NCBI GenBank assembly: GCA_007988745.1
Contig: BJUT01000034.1
Location: forward strand, 1 to 43,237
Source: Pseudoalteromonas atlantica
GTDB lineage: Bacteria > Pseudomonadota > Gammaproteobacteria > Enterobacterales > Alteromonadaceae
Direction: 5' to 3'
Length of the DNA stretch: 43,237 nt
The notes under the pieces were generated by a model. That model had not been told where the DNA came from. It made no database searches and saw nothing but the letters and a program-made list of their open reading frames with translations. The translations under genes were made by a program, and so were the position numbers. Shown here piece after piece: positions 42,879 through 43,237 of this stretch (positions within the stretch are counted from its first letter, which is position 1; every line of letters starts with the position of its first letter).

Positions 42879-43237
42879 ATGGCTATTGCAAGAAAACGCC
42901 AAATCAGTTTGTCAGATACAAAATATTATCACTGTATTTCGCGCTGTGTACGTCATGCTTATTTATGCGGCGAGGATTCATTAACGGGTAAATCCTACGA
43001 ACATCGAAGGGGCTGGGTAGAACAAAAACTATTTAGCCTCGCTAAAATATTTTGTATTGATATATGTGCTTATGCAGTTATGAGTAATCACTCCCATATT
43101 GTGCTTTATGTTGATGATAAAAAAGCAAATAGGTTAAATGACAAAGCCATAGTGCTGCGCTGGCATAAGCTTTGTAAAGGCACACCCCTTACACAAAAAT
43201 TTTTACAAGGTGAGGAGCTTAGCAGTACAGAGCGATA
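42879..43237 (+). CDS. IS200-like/REP-associated tyrosine transposase-type protein, 5' part only
   Basis: An open frame from the ATG at 42879 runs off the right edge after 119 codons. It encodes MAIARKRQISLSDTKYYH, CISRCVRHAYLCGEDS and the HUH-type motif MSNHSHIVLYVDD. This is the Y1 transposase domain of IS200-like and REP-associated tyrosine transposases (COG1943). The catalytic Tyr would lie beyond the window. An AGGTG ribosome-binding site precedes the start. Single-copy domesticated members are common in Alteromonadales. Whether REP palindromes flank it cannot be judged, as the right side is missing. Confidence 0.85.
   Translation, partial: MAIARKRQISLSDTKYYHCISRCVRHAYLCGEDSLTGKSYEHRRGWVEQKLFSLAKIFCIDICAYAVMSNHSHIVLYVDDKKANRLNDKAIVLRWHKLCKGTPLTQKFLQGEELSSTER

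Overview
The window is a chromosomal segment of a marine gammaproteobacterium, most likely Pseudoalteromonas or a close Alteromonadales relative. The evidence is moderate-to-low GC, TonB-dependent receptors (TBDRs) set in catabolic clusters, and protein sequences that look like that group throughout. No rRNA, tRNA or CRISPR array was seen. Almost all genes are intact; the only partial gene is a transposase-like gene cut by the right edge. All functions are read from sequence motifs and remembered families; no search was run.

Layout. 1-5 kb (minus strand): YebC/YeeN-type regulator, HAD phosphatase, and an M1 metallopeptidase coupled to a small secreted protein. 5.1-5.8 kb: two tandem paralogous 78-aa tail-anchored proteins. 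5.9-11.4 kb: sbcD-sbcC-methyltransferase operon. 11.6-13.1 kb: an AT-rich KAP-family P-loop NTPase that looks inserted. 13.1-15.2 kb: ACT protein, unknown protein, YaiI, and the Blc-type lipocalin. 15.2-15.4 kb: a candidate small RNA. 15.4-17.8 kb: a translationally coupled DUF3649-PepSY-DUF3325 inner-membrane trio with a Fur-like site. 17.9-19.7 kb: VOC protein, uracil-DNA-glycosylase-like protein and phytanoyl-CoA dioxygenase-like protein.

19.9-32.8 kb is the most coherent system. It holds a TBDR, a LysR regulator, a class II aldolase-like protein, an acyl-CoA synthetase, a BASS-type transporter, a second LysR, an acyl-CoA dehydrogenase, an SDR, an APH-type kinase, a histidine phosphatase and a second SDR. 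The dehydrogenase/APH-kinase pairing is the signature of the phosphorylation-elimination route for hydroxy-acyl-CoAs (LvaA/LvaC in Pseudomonas putida, ACAD10/ACAD11 in mammals). The cluster therefore probably imports, activates and degrades a hydroxylated carboxylic acid. A near-identical 26-bp element precedes both the receptor and the aldolase operon, tying them to the LysR gene between them.

32.8-36.8 kb: secreted unknown protein, ArfB rescue factor, and a MarR-HlyD-DUF2955/FUSC efflux operon with a double palindromic operator. 36.8-41.5 kb: a membrane protein plus spermidine-synthase-like pair, divergent from a siderophore-type TBDR. The TBDR leader carries two palindromes matching the gammaproteobacterial Zur (zinc) box, so it is probably a zinc-starvation receptor. 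The end holds a LysR, a His-rich secreted protein, a GGCT-like protein and the truncated Y1-type transposase.

Across the whole window a 17-bp palindrome of the form TGTAAA-N5-TTTACA with a G-rich core recurs six times, four of them inside genes and in the same reading frame.
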